From Deltaproteobacteria bacterium (GTDB lineage: Bacteria > Desulfobacterota > Dissulfuribacteria > Dissulfuribacterales > QOAL01), in NCBI GenBank assembly GCA_026988585.1, contig JALSKY010000202.1:1-11990 (forward strand): a stretch of 11,990 nt of DNA, read 5' to 3'. Position numbers and translations under genes: made by a program. Shown here piece after piece: positions 1 through 7,265 of the stretch. Numbering within the stretch: position 1 is the stretch's first letter; every line of letters starts with the position of its first letter. The notes under the pieces are model-generated. The model searched no databases and had not been told where the DNA came from. It saw only the letters and a program-made list of their open reading frames with translations.

Positions 1-718
1 ATACGTTTTCCGTCGCATGGATAACATCGAGACGCATTGCCGACTCCTGCCCCTGAACAGGAACTATACCTTCAGGGAAATAGACCAGGAGATAGGCATG
101 AACACCGGCAATGGCCGCTATCTCCTGCCTCACCCTGGCAGAGGCCAGATCACTGACGGAATACCCCTTCTCCTGCAGAAGCATAGCGAGATGAGCAGAA
201 TCCACAGGAACGATACCATCGGTACGCCTCAGGGCAGCAGGCAGAAGAGAGAGAACATCCAATCCAAGATCTCCCAGCAGGGACATCAGGACCACCTTTC
301 TTCTGAGCACCGGCAGCCCATGGGCATCTGTGGCACGGTCCGGAAGCCCCTGAAGCCTTGCCTCCAGCTTTGCCAGACGCTCTTCCAATTCCCTCTCCCG
401 CTTGGAGTTTCCAAACAGCCTGATCTTGGCACCTTTCTGCTGGGTCTTTCTGAAATAATCACTGTTGACCGCCCAGGAGGGGTTGGCAACCGCCTCATCA
501 TCCAGGCTGGCGAGACGCTCCTGTTTAACCTGTGCAGACTCAGGCTCTCTCTGTTCCTGTGCAGAACTGCTGGATTGAGCGGCCTCTTCCTGCTTGGTGA
601 TGGTACTGTTGCCACCACCGGATACAGCACAACCAAAAAGGGACAACAAGATGAGAAACGAGAAAAGAAGCGATATCTCAGCAAGCCGGGGAATTTCTGA
701 TAGTCGCAAAAATTTCAT
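1..718 (-). CDS. Unrecognised lipoprotein, 3' end outside the window
   Basis: An ATG at 716-718 opens a frame that stays open to the window edge, giving 239 codons without the C-terminus. The N-terminus (MKFLRLSEIPRLAEIS) is followed by a hydrophobic stretch and a lipobox LSLFGC with the acylated cysteine at residue 30, so the product should be a membrane-anchored lipoprotein. A polar linker rich in Gln, Ser and Glu follows (about residues 38-70), then a charged helical stretch near residues 105-123 (KRERELEERLAKLEARLQG), then an alpha/beta-looking part with alternating hydrophobic residues (VLMSLLGDLGLDVLSLLP, VHAYLLVYFPEG). AAGGAG lies about 11 bases before the ATG. A strong promoter sits just upstream, so the gene is probably transcribed alone or heads an operon leaving the window. 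I do not recognise the family. The lipobox and open frame are seen directly; the cell location is inferred. Confidence 0.75.
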   Translation of the reverse strand, partial: MKFLRLSEIPRLAEISLLFSFLILLSLFGCAVSGGGNSTITKQEEAAQSSSSAQEQREPESAQVKQERLASLDDEAVANPSWAVNSDYFRKTQQKGAKIRLFGNSKRERELEERLAKLEARLQGLPDRATDAHGLPVLRRKVVLMSLLGDLGLDVLSLLPAALRRTDGIVPVDSAHLAMLLQEKGYSVSDLASARVRQEIAAIAGVHAYLLVYFPEGIVPVQGQESAMRLDVIHATENV

Positions 719-748
719 GATGTTGAATGCTCCTTTTTATTCCCTTGG

Positions 749-777
749 ACTATAGAAGGAGCGATAGACATGGTCAA
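749..777 (-). promoter_or_regulatory. Sigma70-type promoter for the lipoprotein gene
   Basis: On the minus strand TTGACC (772-777) is followed after exactly 17 bases by TATAGT (749-754). Both hexamers are close to the consensus and the spacing is ideal. Transcription should begin near 742, about 25 bases before the ATG at 718, with the ribosome binding site in between. Confidence 0.7.
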
Positions 778-1280
778 GTCCACTTGGTACAGCCAAAGGA
801 CAAAGAGAGAGTTTCTATCCTGACATTACGGGTAGTAACAGATAGTTTTGCAAAAAGAAAAAACAGCCCTGCAGAAATCGATCCCATGCAATGATCTCAA
901 AGGACAGCCGGCGCAGATCAATACTCATCCAACTATCGTTCTGGGGCGAATCAATATCCAACAATATCTTGCAGATCTCAGCAACCTGGATGGATGCCAC
1001 AACTGCTTACGTACACACCATTACAGAAGGAGAACCAACCGGATCATGTGCAGTGCGGCTATATCGTTCCTCAACAATGGAGCCGCCTGCTGGCTGAATA
1101 CCTACCTGGTCATACTATTGGTGTACGGCCCAGTGAACCAAGGGGATATTCTGTTCCTTGCAGATCATGGATAGTTCCAGGAGCCAGTGCTCTCCAGACA
1201 GTCTGCAACCAGGTCTGGCCCTGCAAATACCTGATCTCCTGCTTCCTGCTGCACGAGATAAGCTCCATGTTGAAAGGTGA
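778..1280. other. About 500 bases with no supportable gene
   Basis: This stretch lies between the barrel-gene terminator and the lipoprotein promoter. Short frames are open on both strands: up to 111 codons on the plus strand, and 61 codons on the minus strand at 815-1000 from a GTG. None has a ribosome binding site, a recognisable motif, or a composition like the real genes. Minus-strand fragments look weakly protein-like but are broken by stops in every frame, so a decayed gene is possible and unproven. No tRNA, CRISPR or insertion-sequence signature is visible. Confidence 0.5.
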
Positions 1281-1304
1281 AAAAAAGGGGGCTACAAGCC
1301 CCCT
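1281..1304 (-). terminator. Intrinsic terminator of the porin-cytochrome operon
   Basis: On the minus strand a perfect 8-bp stem AGGGGGCT/AGCCCCCT with a 3-base loop (1286-1304) runs into a run of T (1281-1286). It lies about 48 bases past the final stop of the barrel frame at 1352. This placement suits a gene ending at 1352 better than one ending at the in-frame UGA at 1814. Confidence 0.88.
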
Positions 1305-1351
1305 CTATATTTTCCGGCTGCCAGGCTGATCAATAACCCGGCAGAAACCAG

Positions 1352-3739
1352 TTAAAACCGGTAACTCAGGAATCCGCTAAGCACATGAACGGTATTCCCC
1401 TGATCTCCATAGACATATGGATCCTGATCGTCAAAATAGAACAGGGTATAATTGAAATGGAGACCGATCCCGTTGTCCATGATATAGCTGGTACTGAGAT
1501 TGAAATCCAGCTGTTCGTAGTCCAGGTCCGAATAGGAGTCCATCTGGTTGGTATATGCCGCATCATATAGATAGGGCATATTGGGATTAACCGAAGAGAC
1601 ATCCAGGTCCAGTTTTGCATCATCATAACGGTGTGAATTGAAGTCATCAAAATTGGTGATGTCTCCCCGCCCCATGGTGTAGGCCAGATCAGAACTTATG
1701 CTCCAGTTAGGCAGAATGTTGTAGCTTATGCTGGTCAGGATAGTATGAGCCTCAGTCCTGTAATCCATATCCGTACTTTCCGAACCGTACCGGTTCGTAG
1801 TGATCAGATTGCCTCAGCCATCGTAGATGGCTATACAGAATTGGGATTCATACTTATCGTAGAAGTAGGTATAGCCAGCTGAAAGAGTCAACTTTTCCAT
1901 GGGAGTATAGACCAGGTTAAGCCCTGCCACCACCTGATCCTGCTGCCAATCCCTTCCCCCAAGGTCATCGTTTTCTGCGTAACGGTATTTCAGATGAAAA
2001 CTGCTGTTGAGACTGGGGGATATGTGCCAGTGCCCCTTGATCCTGGGCTGAAAAACGAAATTGGGGAGGTTACTCCTCTCAGCAACACGGGCACTGTAAA
2101 TAGGCTGCTCATACGCCCTGGCAGGGTCAAATCGATCAACAAGCGCTCCAGGGCTGCCATATCTGTCAAAGGAGCCCCATGGAGGACAGGTGCCTTTGAT
2201 TGCAGCATACTGGTCATCTATAAACTCCAGCTCCAAACCTCCATCCAGCTTGAAATGCCTGTTGACCCTCCAGTCTGCGCTGGCCTCCAGGATATGTTCC
2301 GTGGTATCCTCTGGCACATTATGGTACTCGTAGTTGTCCCGCTCCTCATGCTTGAACTCATACCCAAAACGGAGCTTCAAATCCCTGAGGACCTTCCAGG
2401 TAAGATTGGCACCAGCCAGGTACTTGTCGCTATCATAACCTGACTTTCGCCGGTACTCATCTTCCCAGTAAACATAATCTTCATAAAGGGCCAGTTGAGC
2501 AGGTGTCAACTGACTGATCTGATCTCTTTTGTCAATAAAAGGTTCATCATTGTCCAGATGGTGATACTTCCCATACAGATTGAAGGAGATGGCCCTGGAC
2601 AACCTGCTGCTCCACTTGATCTGGGCCAGATGACTGTCCAGTTCAATATCTTCTCCATAGTAACCGCTGATTATGTCATATTCACGATCCACTGCTTCGT
2701 TGGTGCTCTTGGAGTAGATATAGGAAGCCACTACAGTGTTGCTGCCGTTTATATCCCAGCGAATCTTGGCCTTGTGGGTATCCTTGGTGGAATCCGGGGT
2801 ACGACTGAAGGGGACCTCTTCATAATAAGAAGCGCCACCAGTGTTATCTTCTCCATAGCGGCCATACTGCACCCGTTCCGGTGCCCATCCCCTTCCGAGA
2901 TCATTGGTGAGGAAGGTAACATCATCGTCATTCACATCGAATTCCCTATGCATGTAGGAATACTCCAGGGCAACAGTTCCCAGGCGAAGAGATACCTTTG
3001 GTGAAAAATCATTTGTCTTTTCATGGATCTTCTTGCCCATGCTGACAACATGGCATGAGAGACACTTGCTGTTGCTCATCACCTGCTTGTGGCCCTTTCT
3101 CTCCTCAAACCGGTGGTTGATTGTGAACTTCAATTCAGGGATCTGCGGGATGTTCAGCTTCACATGGTTTTCCCAAAGGGACCTGATAACCTTGTACTGC
3201 TCATTGGGATCCAGGTCAGTGGAATACACATTGGCTGCTCCAACAGTAGTAGCACCATCTACACCGTTATCGTCCGGCAGGGTTACCTCACTAGCCCAGT
3301 TGCCACCGGCAAGCCCATCACCATCGAGATCAGGGAATATGTGAGCCTCTAAGTTCTCCATGTAATCATGGTCGAGCCTGTGAATAAACCGGTTGTATTC
3401 GCTCCTGTAAATAAGAACCCGGCCAAGAGATAGAGAACCTCCATATTCCTGGTCATCACCGCTGAGATACAGACCACTGCCCTGAAAAGTGATGTCGTTG
3501 CGGTCAAAAAAAAGGGTTCCTCCAATCCTGGAACTCCACTCCTTGTCTATGATGGAGTTGTATTCAGCCCCTCCCTTGGCACCACTTTCGCTCCGTTTGA
3601 GTTCGTCCAGGGCTGCATTTCCACCTATTTCAATGCTGCCTGAATACCATTTTTCCTCCTCGGCTGCCTGAACAGATATACCCCCGGCAAAGACCGTGAG
3701 AAAAATGGTCATTATTAAAATCGGTTTAATCTTGATCAT
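1352..3739 (-). CDS. MtrB/PioB-family outer-membrane barrel with in-frame UGA (possible selenoprotein)
   Basis: This is the outer-membrane beta-barrel partner of a multihaem cytochrome, expected to sheath the cytochrome and carry electrons across the outer membrane. An ATG at 3739 gives the best spacing (8 bases) from AAGGAGG; an in-frame ATG at 3745 is too close to it. Residues 1-26 form a signal peptide ending SVQA-A. The rest is alternating amphipathic strands with acidic, aromatic-rich loops, typical of large barrels. A haem motif KCLSCH lies at residues 225-230. The frame meets UGA at 1814-1816 (codon 642), then continues for 154 sense codons of similar strand pattern and ends SGFLSYRF, an aromatic beta-signal. 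Read through, the protein has 795 residues, within the range of large MtrB-type barrels; stopping at UGA leaves 641 residues and no C-terminal strands. The start lies 17 bases past the cytochrome stop. The family call rests on cytochrome context and barrel character. Selenocysteine is an inference; a nonsense mutation or sequencing error is possible. Confidence 0.75.
1781..1816 (-). promoter_or_regulatory. Candidate SECIS element with the in-frame UGA
   Basis: On the minus strand the UGA (1814-1816) is followed by 16 bases, then a perfect 7-bp stem CGAACCG/CGGTTCG (1781-1797) closing a 3-base loop GTA. The loop begins 23 bases after the UGA and its first base is G. Bacterial SECIS elements are known to place a short stem-loop with a G at the start of the loop roughly 16-37 bases after UGA. 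The geometry therefore fits, but such small hairpins also occur by chance. Confidence 0.35.
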
Positions 3740-3756
3740 AATCATTCCCTCCTTGA

Positions 3757-4761
3757 CTACCTGGTCAATCCATGACCGCTGGAGATGGATTGTGAGGTGT
3801 AGTCAGAGCCATGTACATTCTGATGACACTGTGTACACTTGGTCAGAAAAGACTTCTGGAAACCAAACTCTGTTGGCATCACCTGTCTGCCAGCAACATA
3901 TGGATCGCCTCTGGGAACATTTGCAGGCTGCAAACTGTTGGATGCCCTTCCTGCATGGAAGTGGGCCTCATGGCACTGGAGGCACAGGAACGGCTCCTGC
4001 TGCTGGAGCAGGTTGTTGGCCACGGTGCCGTGCGGGTCATGGCAGTAGAGGCAGTTTTCCACCACTGGATCATGCTCATACACAAAGGGCCCCTGGTAAC
4101 GGGTATGGCACTTGAGACACAGGTCGTTTACGCGCTCATCTGTCCTGAGCATGCCTGAATCAAGGCTGCCGCTTCCGTGGGGGTTGTGGCAGTCTGAGCA
4201 GTCCATCTTGCCATCCTTAACAGGATGACGCGACATCATATACATCTGGGAATTTACATCTGCATGGCATTCGGCACAGAGATCCATCTCTCTCCCTTTG
4301 GCCAGCAAGGTCTTGTTGACATTGTTATGAACCTGGTGGCACACCGTGCATGACACATCGTGATCGGCATGTGCTGATCCTGGCCAGTTCATCTGGTCAT
4401 CCACGACATGACAGGTGGTGCAGACACCAGCTACCTGTTCAGCAGGCAGGCCATCTTCACCAAAACGTATTATGGCATCGGTATCCCCATCCTCATCCAC
4501 ATGGACAGAACCTGGACCATGACATGATTCACAACCCCTCTGATACCCTCCAACCACTTCAAAGGAAGCGATTTTCATATGGACGTTGTGATTATCATCA
4601 GCCATATCTTCATGACACTCAAGACAGGTGTCACTCCCTACGTAGCTGGCACCAGGCGAAACTTCAGGGGGCTTTATCACATTCGCCCTCTTTTCCATCA
4701 CCTGGGCACAACCAAGTATAAGGAAAATCCCGGCCACAAAGGCCATAATATTCCTGATCAT
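3757..4761 (-). CDS. Decaheme c-type cytochrome lipoprotein (DmsE-like)
   Basis: This is a multihaem electron-transfer protein, 334 residues. I count ten CXXCH haem c motifs, with first cysteines at residues 46, 77, 114, 138, 162, 188, 215, 237, 260 and 309 (CLECH, CESCH, CTTCH, CTVCH, CAECH, CSDCH, CLKCH, CLYCH, CLQCH, CTQCH). Many further histidines can serve as second axial ligands. The N-terminus MIRNIMAFVAGIFLILGC is a lipoprotein signal with the acylated cysteine at 18, so the protein should be exported and membrane-anchored. I chose the ATG at 4761 because AGGAGGG lies 5 bases upstream and it starts the signal peptide; an in-frame ATG at 4848 would add 29 residues and has no site at usable spacing. 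Ten haems and the barrel gene 17 bases downstream match the decaheme cytochrome/MtrB-PioB pairing. The role is probably extracellular or outer-membrane electron transfer; the electron donor and acceptor cannot be read from the sequence. Confidence 0.93.
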   Translation of the reverse strand: MIRNIMAFVAGIFLILGCAQVMEKRANVIKPPEVSPGASYVGSDTCLECHEDMADDNHNVHMKIASFEVVGGYQRGCESCHGPGSVHVDEDGDTDAIIRFGEDGLPAEQVAGVCTTCHVVDDQMNWPGSAHADHDVSCTVCHQVHNNVNKTLLAKGREMDLCAECHADVNSQMYMMSRHPVKDGKMDCSDCHNPHGSGSLDSGMLRTDERVNDLCLKCHTRYQGPFVYEHDPVVENCLYCHDPHGTVANNLLQQQEPFLCLQCHEAHFHAGRASNSLQPANVPRGDPYVAGRQVMPTEFGFQKSFLTKCTQCHQNVHGSDYTSQSISSGHGLTR

Positions 4762-4906
4762 AAAATCCCTCCTGATTATCCCGAAAAGAAACGAAAAGAT
4801 TGTCAGCAAACCCTCCTGGCTATGCGCTCCTGTCACATGGCCAGACATACTGAATCCGGCAACCTATCACCTCCTTTCATCATGCATTCCATAGCCCATT
4901 GAAGTC

Positions 4907-4940
4907 AAAAAAAGGGGCCCTTTTCAAAAAAAGAGCCCCC
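4907..4940 (-). terminator. Intrinsic terminator (or attenuator) ahead of the cytochrome gene
   Basis: On the minus strand GGGGCTCTTTT pairs with AAAAGGGCCCC (11 bp, one G-T pair) around a 4-base loop, then runs into seven T (4907-4913). It could end acpS transcripts, but it is 310 bases beyond the acpS stop and only about 145 bases before the cytochrome ATG. Control of the cytochrome operon is therefore an alternative. Confidence 0.85.
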
Positions 4941-5111
4941 TTACAACTGTCCGGCAAAACTGCAAAACCATGAATGGTCATTCATTATTGACCCCAAAAA
5001 AAATTGCTCTCCCCTGGGGATGGGCTATTGATGAGTTTCCATACTATTTTCCCTCTCTCATTAAGGTATAAAAACAATACACACTATTAGCATGCTTACA
5101 TATTAGACAAA

Positions 5112-5140
5112 AAAATATACTGATTTTCTGCACATGACAA
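5112..5140 (-). promoter_or_regulatory. Weak promoter candidate for the cytochrome leader
   Basis: On the minus strand TTGTCA (5135-5140) and TATTTT (5112-5117) are separated by 17 bases. The upstream hexamer is good and the downstream one poor, in a strongly A/T-rich stretch where such matches are easy to find. If real, the transcript would cross the terminator at 4907-4940. Confidence 0.28.
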
Positions 5141-5253
5141 TACCAGAAAAACGGGAGAGAATAGGCGTAAAACTGGCCTTCAAACAGGAGCTGGAGGAGG
5201 ATCAAGATATACACTCATAAAGCTGGAAAGGCAGGAGTTGAGATGAACCGGTT

Positions 5254-5643
5254 TTATCCATTTAACTTCCCCATCAGAATCACCACTGCCAAGGCGTGTC
5301 CTTTTTCATGGCTGAGTGAGAGGTGCCATCCGGTTATGGCAAGCTCTTGAACTGCCTGGAGGACACGGCCTCTCAGATGAAAATCAGGCTTGCCAAGCTC
5401 ATCCTGTACCACACAGATCTGACCCGGCCCCATACCGCTCCTGAAACCGGTGCCGAGGGCCTTTACAAAGGCCTCCTTAGCTGCAAACCTGGCTGCCAGA
5501 CATGAGGCGGGCCTTACAGTGCATAGACATCGTTCTATCTCCTGCTGACAGAATACCCGCTTGAGAAAACGATCTCCCCATTTCTCAACACATCTGTCTA
5601 TCCTATCTATCTCCACCAGGTCTGTACCAATACCGAAAATCAT
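5254..5643 (-). CDS. acpS: Holo-[acyl-carrier-protein] synthase
   Basis: AcpS transfers the 4'-phosphopantetheine arm from coenzyme A to a conserved serine of acyl carrier protein, activating it for fatty acid synthesis in the cytoplasm. The 129-residue product matches the family length. It carries the N-terminal GIGTDLVEI motif with the metal-binding aspartate, the central motif RFAAKEAFVKALGTG with the second metal-binding acidic residue (the Glu of KEA), and the C-terminal strand WHLSLSHEKGHALAVVIL. The ATG at 5643 gives the usual MIFGIGTDL start. A GTG directly before it (5646) is 8 bases from AAGGAGG, against 11 for the ATG, so either could be used. A terminator lies just upstream, so expression needs readthrough or a promoter I cannot see. 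The neighbours are unrelated to lipid synthesis. Confidence 0.95.
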   Translation of the reverse strand: MIFGIGTDLVEIDRIDRCVEKWGDRFLKRVFCQQEIERCLCTVRPASCLAARFAAKEAFVKALGTGFRSGMGPGQICVVQDELGKPDFHLRGRVLQAVQELAITGWHLSLSHEKGHALAVVILMGKLNG

Positions 5644-5670
5644 CACTTCTCTTCCCTCCTTGACCCTGAA

Positions 5671-5708
5671 AGAGAAAAGGGAGCTGACCTGTATGGCCAG
5701 CCCCCTTT
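5671..5708 (-). terminator. Terminator between the coiled-coil gene and acpS
   Basis: On the minus strand a stem of 13-14 bp (5676-5689 with 5695-5708) closes a 5-base loop and is followed by CTTTTCTCT-type T-rich sequence. Two pairs are G-T on the minus strand and would be mismatches on the plus strand, so it is oriented for minus-strand transcription. It ends the coiled-coil transcript about 30 bases after the stop at 5736. Confidence 0.7.
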
Positions 5709-5735
5709 GAAGATCAGGAAAATATATGGCAACAA

Positions 5736-7265
5736 CTAATGAACGGTGTTTTCCTGAAGTTCATACCTCTTTTCAGATGCCTTCTCCTCAATCTGCTTGA
5801 GCAGGGAGGCCTTGGACTTGATCTCTGTTTCAAGGGCCCTGATCTTGGCATTCAACATGGAGATCCTCTCTTCAAGAGAGCTGTTGGCGTCAGCAAGCAT
5901 CTTGATCTTCTGATCCTTCATCTTTGCCTGATCTTCCAGCAGATCAACCTTGGATTTCAGCTTTGTTATCTCTATCACCTTGAGATCCAGGGCCTCTGTA
6001 AGAGAGTTGACCTGGCGCTGGAGCTCCATAGTCTTTTGCTCCAGCTCCTGATATCTTGGCATAACAGTATCGAGCTTGTTCTGGTATTCCTGGACATTGG
6101 CCTGCACAGCCTGCAACTGCTGCATCAACTCCTTGTTTTGCTGCTGAAGTTTTGCAATCTGGGCCTGCAACTGCTCATTGGCCTCGATCCTTTCCAGGAG
6201 CTTCTGATTCAGTATATCCTTTTCACGGGCTATAGCATGGATCTGTGCCTTGATCTGCTTTTCAGCCTGCTTCTGATTCTGAAGAGAAGCAACCACCTGT
6301 GCCATCTCTGCCTTTAAGGTCTCTTTCTCCTCCTCCAGCGCAGCCTTTTCATTTTCCAGCTCACCGATTCTGGCGTGCAGAGTGGCAATCTTTTCCTGAA
6401 GAGAGGCGATGGTATCATTGGCCTGTTTGAGCTGCTCCATATATTGGGCAACAGACGTATCCTTCCCCTTCTCCAACTCTGCTATGGTAGCCTGAGCCCG
6501 GGCCATAGCATCTGCCAGCCTTGCAGACCTCTCCTTCTCTTTGGAGAGCTGTGCCTCCAGTGCAGCCATCTTGGTATTGGCATCTTTCAGCTTTGCATAG
6601 TATTCAGAAATCTCCTTCTTCAGACATTCAATCTCTGAGTGAAGGCGCTGCACATCACGATCCTTCTCCTGAAGCTGCTGCAGTTGACTCTTCAGACCCT
6701 GCATCTTCTCCTGGAGCATCCTGTTTTCCTTCTCTTTCCTGGCGAGCTCTGTCTCCAGGATCACTACCCTTGCAGCCACCAAAGGCTGCTCAGCAACATG
6801 GGATTCCGACTGAGGCTGTACCTGCTTTGCCACTTGCTCGGCAGCAGGTTCTGCAGGTTTGAGCTGTGCAACAGGGCCCTGAACATGGGCAGGTTTTACC
6901 GGCCTAGCCTCCTCTTTGGCCGACTCAGCCGTTGGGGCTTCATGCCCGCCCTTTTCCGGCTCATGGGCAGCCATCTGTTCCCCGTGGTCTTCACCGTGTT
7001 CAGCCACCAGTCCAGCCCTTTCCATAACCTCTTCAGGTGAAACACGATAGCTTACTATGCCGAAAAGGATGCCGACAACGAGGAGAAAGATACCCGTTCC
7101 CCTGTTATACAGGAATCCAAACCGCCCCCGATCCTCTTCAGGCGGGATCTCAGCACCACTCCTGGTGAGGTAGAGGGAATAGAGGCCTGCTCCAAAGGCC
7201 AGAAGAAATATTAGGGAGCAGACAAATGCAAAGGTCCCGTAAAAGATGTAAACCGCAGTATCCAT
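5736..7265 (-). CDS. Membrane-anchored long coiled-coil protein, function unknown
   Basis: The 509-residue product has two predicted membrane helices, at about residues 5-31 and 57-74 (GTGIFLLVVGILFGIVSY), joined by a short charged loop. A linker rich in Ala, Pro, Glu and His follows (about 85-165, with motifs such as EHGEDHGEQ). After it comes a very long coiled coil (about 168-500) with dense heptad-like Leu/Ile/Met spacing and many Gln, Glu and Lys. There is no lipobox, cleavable signal peptide or enzymatic motif. AGGAGG lies 11 bases before the ATG. The neighbour at 7384-8142 is also an N-terminally anchored coiled-coil protein, so the two may act together, for example as a structural or tethering pair; this is inference from layout only. 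Coiled coils give misleading similarity to SMC, myosin and chemotaxis proteins, so I assign no family. Confidence 0.85.
   Translation of the reverse strand: MDTAVYIFYGTFAFVCSLIFLLAFGAGLYSLYLTRSGAEIPPEEDRGRFGFLYNRGTGIFLLVVGILFGIVSYRVSPEEVMERAGLVAEHGEDHGEQMAAHEPEKGGHEAPTAESAKEEARPVKPAHVQGPVAQLKPAEPAAEQVAKQVQPQSESHVAEQPLVAARVVILETELARKEKENRMLQEKMQGLKSQLQQLQEKDRDVQRLHSEIECLKKEISEYYAKLKDANTKMAALEAQLSKEKERSARLADAMARAQATIAELEKGKDTSVAQYMEQLKQANDTIASLQEKIATLHARIGELENEKAALEEEKETLKAEMAQVVASLQNQKQAEKQIKAQIHAIAREKDILNQKLLERIEANEQLQAQIAKLQQQNKELMQQLQAVQANVQEYQNKLDTVMPRYQELEQKTMELQRQVNSLTEALDLKVIEITKLKSKVDLLEDQAKMKDQKIKMLADANSSLEERISMLNAKIRALETEIKSKASLLKQIEEKASEKRYELQENTVH

Larger units (their letters stand above)
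4762..5253 (-). promoter_or_regulatory. Long leader region before the porin-cytochrome operon
   Basis: The roughly 490 bases between acpS and the cytochrome start hold no convincing gene. On the minus strand, in transcription order, they contain: a weak promoter candidate (5112-5140); an A/T-rich stretch; ATAGCCCAT (5020-5028); small inverted repeats such as GGTCA/TGACC; a strong terminator (4907-4940); the exact complement ATGGGCTAT (4891-4899); and GAAAGGAGGTGAT (4866-4878). The last is a 13-base match to the usual anti-Shine-Dalgarno end of 16S rRNA. A terminator directly before the operon leaves little room for a promoter after it, so conditional readthrough is possible. No known riboswitch class is recognised; the conserved core of the cyclic-di-GMP GEMM type was looked for and not found. 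Confidence 0.4.

Noticed and set aside
286..684. A 132-codon minus-strand frame inside the left-edge gene
   Set aside because: It is an alternative frame of the lipoprotein gene that starts at 718. The other frame has a lipobox, a ribosome site and sensible composition, while this one is rich in Arg, Pro and Ser as shadow frames are.
815..1000. A 61-codon minus-strand frame starting at GTG
   Set aside because: A stop lies two codons upstream, there is no ribosome site, and the content resembles no family I know. It is kept only as part of the possible decayed region.
848..1329. Overlapping plus-strand frames of 108 and 111 codons
   Set aside because: They have no ribosome binding site and no recognisable motif, and one runs through the operon terminator. 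They lie in the gene-free gap and look like chance frames.
1352..1768. A separate 138-codon gene for the barrel C-terminus
   Set aside because: It is in the same frame as the barrel gene, continues it directly after the UGA, and has neither a start-site signal nor a signal peptide. It cannot act as an independent outer-membrane protein.
4762..4848. N-terminal extension of the cytochrome to the ATG at 4848
   Set aside because: The extension precedes a perfect lipoprotein signal peptide, and the ATG at 4761 has an ideal AGGAGGG site. The upstream ATG has none at usable spacing.
4889..5030. Small mobile element bounded by the inverted repeats ATAGCCCAT/ATGGGCTAT
   Set aside because: No direct target duplication flanks the repeats, and the interior contains a normal terminator. 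RNA pairing or chance is a better explanation.
4941..5100. Cyclic-di-GMP or cGAMP (GEMM) riboswitch before the cytochrome operon
   Set aside because: Such riboswitches are known ahead of cytochrome genes in Geobacter, so I looked for the conserved GEMM core on the minus strand and did not find it.
5134..5220. A 28-codon plus-strand frame with a coding-like, faintly PilZ-like sequence
   Set aside because: It is too short for a PilZ domain, has no ribosome site, and is the only plus-strand candidate in the window. The resemblance is too weak to report as a gene.
5739..7040. Long Leu-rich plus-strand frames across the coiled-coil gene
   Set aside because: They are antisense to Gln, Glu and Lys codons of the coiled coil, which read as Leu and Phe on the other strand. 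They have no ribosome site and no realistic domain.
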